Source: Rhizomucor pusillus (lineage: Eukaryota; Mucoromycota; Mucoromycetes; Mucorales; Lichtheimiaceae). From it: a stretch of DNA of 64,000 nt. The notes beneath the pieces are model-generated. The model was not told where the DNA came from and made no database searches. It saw nothing but the letters and a program-made list of their open reading frames with translations. The position numbers and the translations under genes are program-made. Within the stretch, counting starts at the first letter, position 1, and the number at the start of each line of letters is the position of its first letter. Below, piece by piece: positions 57,939 to 64,000 of this stretch. The stretch lies in contig FWWN02000225.1 of NCBI GenBank assembly GCA_900175165.2, forward strand, positions 1-64,000, in the 5' to 3' direction.

Positions 57939-60150
57939 CTAGGATGATTGCGGTTGATGAGTTTTGGCTTCTAACTTTGCTTTTTTCAGCATCCTTCGCT
58001 GCTGATCCTTTTTGCGATCGTTTAGACGAGGTACAAAAGCCTTACCGGCCAGCTCGATGGACTCTAGCTCCAAGGAGGCTTCAGTCCTACGTCGCCCGAC
58101 AATGGCAATGTTCTTTGTGCTTGGGATGCGCAGATAGTCCTCTTCACACTCAAAACCGCATTTACGCGCAATGTCTTTGACATAATGCGTGTAAGCCTTG
58201 TATTTGCCTCCATCTTCCGAGCTCCGGAGCGCCAGTGTCCGTGTCCCATCAAGAGCATAGAAACAGCAAGGTATCACCAAGAATCTGATGCATTCGTGTT
58301 CAGTGCTATACACATATATCTCTGCTGTTCTTTCTAACCTGCAATGCTCCCCCGACTTGTTAGCGATATATGGTATCCTATTTTCCTTGATGCATGAGTA
58401 TATCTTGTACTTTCATTGTTCTACACAAGATAGATACTTGCCATGGTACCAATTCATCTGCATGGTTTCCAATAAGCCAATCAGCATCTGGGTAAGTTGT
58501 ACTTGCCGGCTGCAATGTTTCTACTGCTTTGGGTGCTTAGTACTGCAACGTCGTTGTACGGAAGAAAGATGGGCAGACTTGCCTCGAAGCAAATCATGCT
58601 TTTCTCCCCGCAATTTTGCCCATATTTTTCGCTCAGCAATGTCTACACCGTAGCCAGGATATCCTTCACTCGATAGTAGATATGTTAACAATCCGTTCCC
58701 GCAACCTAGATCAACAAATCTCGGCTTTCTGAATTCGGGCTGTTAGTATTGGGATCCCAAGAGAGGAAAGAACGCGTGGCGAAACTTGCCTTGGTTCCGA
58801 TTCCCAGAGACACATAAGATAGCTCGCAATGGCAATATCCTCAAACACAAACTTCCGAGGATCAGTTTTCTCAGTCCAGTTGCTGCAGTGATATATCAGT
58901 CTCGGATATTAACGACGGAGAGGTGGATAGAACAACATACGTGACAAGATCTTGCGCGTATTTAGCTTTGATACGTTGGTACATCTCCACATAGCGGTCT
59001 TTGGGCACCAAGATATCGTGCTGGGCGCGCTTCTTGTATCCTAATCGCTGCTGGATGCACCATTTGAATAGTTTGTGAAGCAATGTTCTCAGAGCATATT
59101 GCTTGGGAAAGGAGGTGGAGGAGTTGGTCACAGCAGATTCCAAAATGGTGGATTGAGAAGACTCACCATTTTCGGATCTGTCACAGCTACGTGATCGATG
59201 CTTGTGGGAACTAATTCCAAACGAAGAACGCCCTGTGCTTCATCTTTGCTGCTATGCATCAGTCATTTTTTATCTCGCGGATGCGTAAGTTAACGTTTAC
59301 ATACCAATGGTCGCCTTGTTCGGAAGAGTACACAAAGCTGTAAGCCCTGACCTATCAAACATTAGTACAGGGCTATGTTTGTTGTTGCCTCAGAACAAGT
59401 TCTTGTTTCCTCACTTTGGGGTAGTAGAACGGTAACTGCTGCACGAAATCCTCGGAATCTTCGATGTTGACCGCTGGTCGGTATACAACGCGTGCTTCAT
59501 AGCCTGCCNNNNNNNNNNNNNNNNNNNNNNNNNNNNNNNNNNNNNNNNNNNNNNNNNNNNNNNNAAAAAAAAACTTTGTTGGAGACGCTGCATGAAAAAG
59601 CAACTGCTTTGCAGATGTTACCTTGGTCGTGTGAGTCACGCTCATAATATTCGATAATCTCATCAAAAGGCGCATCTTTAGCTTTCCGTTTCGGCAAGAG
59701 GGTGCGGTGTATAGTTTCCCGTTGGTCTGTCGACGCTTGTTGACCTTGGAACTGCTTTCGAGACAATACTTTGGCTTCAAGCACAGGTGGTATGATAAGC
59801 TGCGGATCAACCGTCCATTTTTCCTGGTGTATTTCTTTTGGCTCAACTTAAAAAGTCTTTCCCAATCACTGATATCCAAAAACGTACGATTGTCTGCCAA
59901 AATGCATTGTAGTCTGCTGGAACAGTTTGTCGCGCTACAACGTACCACTGCTCGTTGCTTTTGATAGGACTGTTGAAGAATAGTTCGGGGGAGAAATATG
60001 AAAACAGCTGATTCGGGTCAATCGCAACATTTTCGCCGACATGTTCTGCGATGCCACTTTCAGTCCATCTGCAGAGAAGCCGGAATGAGTTAGATTGTAT
60101 GACAAACCTTGTTCAGTAGTGTTGGCTTCTGCAGTGGATCGTTTGCTCAT
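57939..60150 (-). CDS. TRM44: TRM44/METTL19 tRNA Um44 methyltransferase
   Basis: SAM-dependent 2'-O-methyltransferase for uridine-44 of some tRNAs. Landmarks from the N-terminus: TESGIAEHVGENVAIDPNQL, YFSPELFFNSPIKS, QWYVVARQTVPADYNAFWQT, then (after GTACGT...CAG) EKWTVDPQLIIPPVLEAKVL and KAKDAPFDEIIEYYERDS. After the gap: AGYEARVVYRPAVNIED. The catalytic part is YVEMYQRIKAKYAQDLVT, then NWTEKTDPRKFVFEDIAIAS, the SAM site RFVDLGCGNGLLTYLLSSEG, YGVDIAERKIWAKLRG, RFLVIPCCFYALDG, HYVKDIARKCGFECEEDYL and RIPSTKNIAIVG. GCGNGLL, VIPCC and LRIPSTK are TRM44 hallmarks. The first exon is uncertain: MSKRSTAEANTTEQ from ATG 60150 needs a 35-39-nt intron. At least eight introns; the 56-N gap falls within the gene. 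Confidence 0.88.
59509..59564. other. Assembly gap (56 N)
   Basis: A run of 56 N inside TRM44, bordered on the right by a run of A (59565-59573), i.e. poly-T in the gene's sense. It probably lies in the intron between YYERDSHDQ and GYEARVVYRP, so little or no coding sequence is likely to be lost. Confidence 0.97.
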
Positions 60151-61274
60151 GGGCGTTGGGAAGAAACCTCCGTCCGTTCGAGGCAGTTTCAATAACCAGT
60201 AGCTGAGATGGATTATGCGTTTCTATTCTTGCTTGACAGAGCAAACAAGAGAATGTATGCAGGGAAGCAGTCGTCCCTGGATAGAACTTATGCATCAGGC
60301 AAACATTAACCAAACGCAAACAATTATGTGTTCCAAGTTCTTGAAATCCTATCTACTGTTTGTCAATCCAAACAATCCGAGGAAGGTGGATGATTTCATA
60401 AGTTGCTTACCCCGAGGGTCGACATTGGCCCCTGGCTAGCTATCCCTTGATCCTTGTATCCCTGGGAATGCATCGTCGACATATCCAGTAGCATTCAGCA
60501 ATCTCCCATCTTGTCACGTTTTCCTTCCCGGAAATGATATCTGTGTCCCAGCAGGGAGAGAAGAAGAAGAAGAAGAAAGGCTCGCGTGCTGTCCCTTCAC
60601 TGCCAGCAGGTTACTCTTTCTCTGTAACGCGAAAATTCCCCAACAAAGCTTTGATATGCTGGATTGGACAGAATTGTATACATGCTTAAATTGCGGATAT
60701 TGCCAAAGCTAGTAAGGATCCAGCAACCGACAGCCTATTCATGCAGCAACGTTTTACAAGTAAACAAGTTGGTGAGTTGTTGTACGAACTGTGATCGTCC
60801 CTACAGGTGCAATAAGAGCATGCTCCAGCACCCTTCATCGGTGCAAATGCGTCTGTGCAGATGGGTGCGCGCAAAAAGGAAAAGAGAGTGAGGAGCGCCG
60901 ATAATCCATTGCTATGCAGTAGATGGGCGCTCATTGATGTTACCTTTCTTTGGATTGGCGCCGAAAAAGGATCAATGCCAGAGTCCTAAAATCCATGTGT
61001 TTCAACACTCTTTTGGATCATTCTCCTCTTTCTATTTATTTCCTTCCTCTAGCATATACCACTTTCTTTGCTGGGGAAGGAGGGAAAAGATTGTACCTGG
61101 TATAAAACCCTGCAAACAACTTTTCATTTCCTTTTTTCCCTCTCTCTCCACACCTCTCCATACTCTTTCACGGAATGAAACCATCTCAGAATCGCGATCC
61201 CTGTTTGCTCGCAATAGATCTACCTCCGGGCTTGATAATCAGCAGCAACTCTTCCTTGACGTCTTGCGATCCCG
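60151..61274. other. Divergent intergenic region, TRM44 / F-box gene
   Basis: About 1.1 kb between the divergent starts. It contains a GAA/GAAG purine run at about 60560-60581 and a CT-rich stretch at 61020-61170 just before the F-box start, a common feature of fungal core promoters. No gene seen. Confidence 0.5.
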
Positions 61275-62985
61275 ATGCCGATCACGGACGATGCAGCAGT
61301 AATAACCAATCAAAACATGCTGTCGCTTCAAGAAAATGTATCTCCCACCGACGACCAAGAAGACGACAGTTGCAATCCATTTCTCGGAAACGTAAACGCA
61401 GGACTGCGGCGAGTTTCCGACAACACAGTGTTGAAAAGGATACTGTCTCCATGCATTGCGGAACTGGAAAAGGTATGCAATGGAGCATATAAGATGGAAA
61501 ATATGGTAGAAAAGAATGTACTCATGAACAAATGCTCAGATTTTCTGACCTCTTTTCCTTGGGAGGTTGCAACACAGATACTCCTGTTTCTTGATGTAAA
61601 AACGCTTGTCACAATGTCTGCAGTGTGCAAAGCTTGGTATGCACTTTCTAGGAGCAATGATATCTGGCGGAATCGGTTGAAGGATATGCAGTGGTCGGTG
61701 CAGGTGCCCAAGGAGTTTTCCCAGTCAAAAGATCGTTTGGACTGGCACTACATATACAAGCAAAAGTATCAATTGGAGCAGCGTTGGGCGACCGGTCGAT
61801 TGCATGCACGGTATATGTTTGGGCATCGAGAAAGCGTCTATTGTGTTAGATTCGACGACGATGTCATTATCTCAGGCAGCAGGGACTATACAATCAAAAT
61901 TTGGAGCACGAAAACATACGAGTGTATCCGTACCCTCCATGGTCACGATGGAAGTGTCTTGTGCCTTCAGTTTGATAAGGAAAAGATCATTTCGGGCTCA
62001 TCGGACAAGACAATTATCATTTGGAGTTTGGAAACATTTCAAATATTAAAACGGCTGAGGGTAATACACAATCTTGCCTTTTCGAGAAAAGCATCCTCAC
62101 GTTTGCCAAAAAATAATGTGTAGGGACATACAGGAAACGTGCTGGATGTAAACTTTAACGATACCTACATTGCATCTTGCTCAAAAGATCAGACGATCCG
62201 TCTCTGGGACGTCCATACAGGAGACCATGTTAGAACCATCCTAGCGCACAGTGGCCCAGTTAATGCATTAAGTCTCAAAGACGACCGAATAGTTTCCGCC
62301 GGCGGCGATGCAGTGATAAAAATGTGGGATGTAACAACTGGAGAATGTATTCGAGAATACACTGGTCACACGCGAGGGTTGGCATGCGTCCAGTACGACG
62401 GCAAACGGATTGTCAGTGGATCTAACGATAATACAATCAAGGTCTGGGATCCGGAGGTAAGGAACTCACCTATATTTTTCTGAAGTCCGCGCTAATGCAT
62501 ACTGAATTATTACATGATATAGACAGGTGCATGTCTTTCGAGTCTAGAAGGTAGATTCTGGGCAAATGAATTTCCTAGTATTATAGACATCCTCCTGATT
62601 GACTGCTTCGCTGTAGGGCACAAGGCACTTGTTCGAACACTTTGCTTCAATGACGAGAAGATTGTGAGTGGAAGCTACGATACAACCATCCGTGTCTGGG
62701 ACATAAGGTATATATAGGGCAGAGTACAAGGAAGAAAGCACTGTGTTTGCTTAATACCTCAAATCTGCAGAACTGGCAGATGTTTGCTAAATTTTCAAAG
62801 TGGTCATGAAGGATGGGTGCTCGACGTTCGGTTTGATAAAAGTAGAATCCTGAGGTAACATTGAATCCTTGTATTTTTCGCTTGATAATCATCCTCATCC
62901 ATATCCATTTTCTAGCGCTGGCGAAGATAACCCACTTATAGTTATGGATTTTTCCAAAGGAATCGATACCCGCTTCATCCCCTAA
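61275..62985 (+). CDS. F-box/WD40 substrate receptor
   Basis: F-box/WD40 protein, probable substrate receptor of an SCF ubiquitin ligase (Cdc4/Met30/FBXW type; target unknown). Exons 61275-62060, 62124-62456, 62523-62550, 62617-62707, 62771-62854 and 62916-62985 sum to 1392 nt, 463 residues. A dimer-like helix is followed by the F-box [39 protein letters not shown]. Seven WD repeats follow: [11 protein letters not shown]...[15 protein letters not shown]...[15 protein letters not shown]...[15 protein letters not shown]...[15 protein letters not shown]...[15 protein letters not shown]...IRVW and [11 protein letters not shown]...IVMD. Together they close one propeller. The chain is short and has no long N-terminal extension. 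Confidence 0.92.
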
Positions 62986-63755
62986 TCCTGTAACTGTATT
63001 GTTGGCTTTATGCTCCTTGCTATTCACCTAAACATACATCTCCATCCGCCCAATGTCATCTAAAGATACGCTACATAGTTTCTCCCATGTACAGTCTCTT
63101 TTAGTCAAGTAGTCGTCCGTTTTTCCGTTCAATAATTAGAAAATACATTGATTTTGCTCATATTTCTTAATTGAAGTGATCAGTCAGTGTTATCTAGTCG
63201 CAGAGCAGTTTAAAGCAGGATAAAATCGGAAGTGGCAGACTTGTCGCCTATTTAGCCTCAATAAATATGCCATTGCTCTTTGCAACAGTCTCAGATTTGC
63301 TGGTGGGTGGAAAGTTTGACTTGAGTTATACAGACAGCAGGCAGATGGTGTGTCGAGCCTTCTGTACAGCAAAATTTTGCAACATGCAATCTGTCATGAC
63401 GTTGATTCTATTTTGGGAGAATGGTCATATCCGCTTTCATTGCGATCAGATGACTGTCTGAACAGACTGCACAAAGTCGCAGTTTGACGCATATGATCTA
63501 ATTACAACTTTTTAACTGCGCCAATGATCTGCCAATTCGCAATTTTGACAGCCAAGACCTGATGTAATGGATGAAAAGACGCTGAGGCGTTAGGAAAATG
63601 ATCAAGATATATTCGCTACTGTTTCGTGCTCAAATGATTGTGCATGAATCGGCCTGGTCGCTTGGGTGCTGTCCACCTATTCCCAATCGCAAGGAAAATC
63701 CAAGTATCAAATTTGTATGTACATTTTATGGCAATTTATGTTAAAGATATTGGCT
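62986..63755. other. Intergenic region
   Basis: No supported gene in this 770-nt interval; open stretches on both strands lack family signatures. Confidence 0.45.
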
Positions 63756-63999
63756 TCACATAAGCGTATTGAATAACATACGAATGTTGTCATTGCCACA
63801 ATGTACCATTTGAGAATTGGACAGTGCCCAGCCAACGATGATCCTGTTTCCAATCGCTAACAAACGATTAACGCCTGCATCCATGGTGATACAGTAGCAA
63901 GAAACATTCTAGAATAATTAATTGCAGTTACAGTTGCCGTTGCCGAGCGTGAACCCAGTCCAGGTACAAGGGGATGTCCGTATCATACACTATAGGAAG
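63756..63999 (-). CDS. Possible 3' end of a gene running off the window
   Basis: Unrecognised. From the right edge the minus strand reads LPIVYDTDIPLYLDWVHARQ before a GTAACT. After a TTCTAG it reads NVSCYCITMDAGVNRLLAIG, NRIIVGWALSNSQMVHCGND and NIRMLFNTLM-stop. The second part has the rhythm of a beta-propeller repeat. The simple GT-AG join does not keep the frame, so exon limits are wrong or the gene is broken. Confidence 0.25.
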
Positions 64000-64000
64000 T

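Noticed and set aside
58373..58392. GTATCCTATTTTCCTTGATG, resembling a U12 donor next to a branch site
   Set aside because: It is on the plus strand inside the minus-strand gene TRM44, and the two motifs are too close to form an intron.

Overview
The window reads as nuclear DNA of a filamentous fungus, most likely an early-diverging one of the Mucoromycota (inference). Genes carry many short GT-AG introns of about 40-90 nt, often with CTAAC-like branch sites. The gene set is eukaryotic: RPL12, TAF9, NDUFS1, RBX1, cohesin and DASH subunits. Decayed MULE-like and Tc1/mariner-like transposase fragments lie among the genes. About 24 protein-coding genes can be supported. For most of the named ones I built exon models whose summed length is a multiple of three, which supports the splice calls.

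Layout. 1-4.05 kb is accessory DNA with two decayed tandem copies of one gene family. 4.06-6.1 kb holds LSM12 and a GPATCH4/Tma23-like G-patch protein. 6.3-8.7 kb is transposase debris. 9.1-18.8 kb contains a two-helix membrane protein and its broken paralogue (9.1 and 18.1 kb). Between them lie a small helical protein, NDUFAF7/MidA, a peroxiredoxin-5, RBX1 and a ZMAT5 (U11/U12-20K) homologue. 18.8-25.4 kb is mostly accessory or decayed, apart from a 583-residue acidic protein of unknown role. From 25.5 kb the window is gene-rich: SLC35F6, a DUF202 membrane protein, RPL12, NTMT1, TAF9, NAR1/CIAO3, a REC8-like kleisin, a C2H2 regulator, NDUFS1, DASH subunit ASK1, a CSC1/RSN1-like channel, a sulfotransferase-fold protein, a PPxY membrane protein, a Ser-rich wall-sensor-like protein, TRM44 and an F-box/WD40 protein. 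A 56-nt assembly gap lies inside TRM44.

Two functional links stand out. First, LSM12 is only readable with an AT-AC intron that has textbook U12-type signals, and the same window encodes ZMAT5, a protein specific to the U12-type spliceosome. Second, RPL12, whose mature N-terminus is Pro-Pro-Lys, sits tail to tail (300 bp) with the gene for the N-terminal methyltransferase NTMT1/Tae1, which methylates exactly that motif in yeast.
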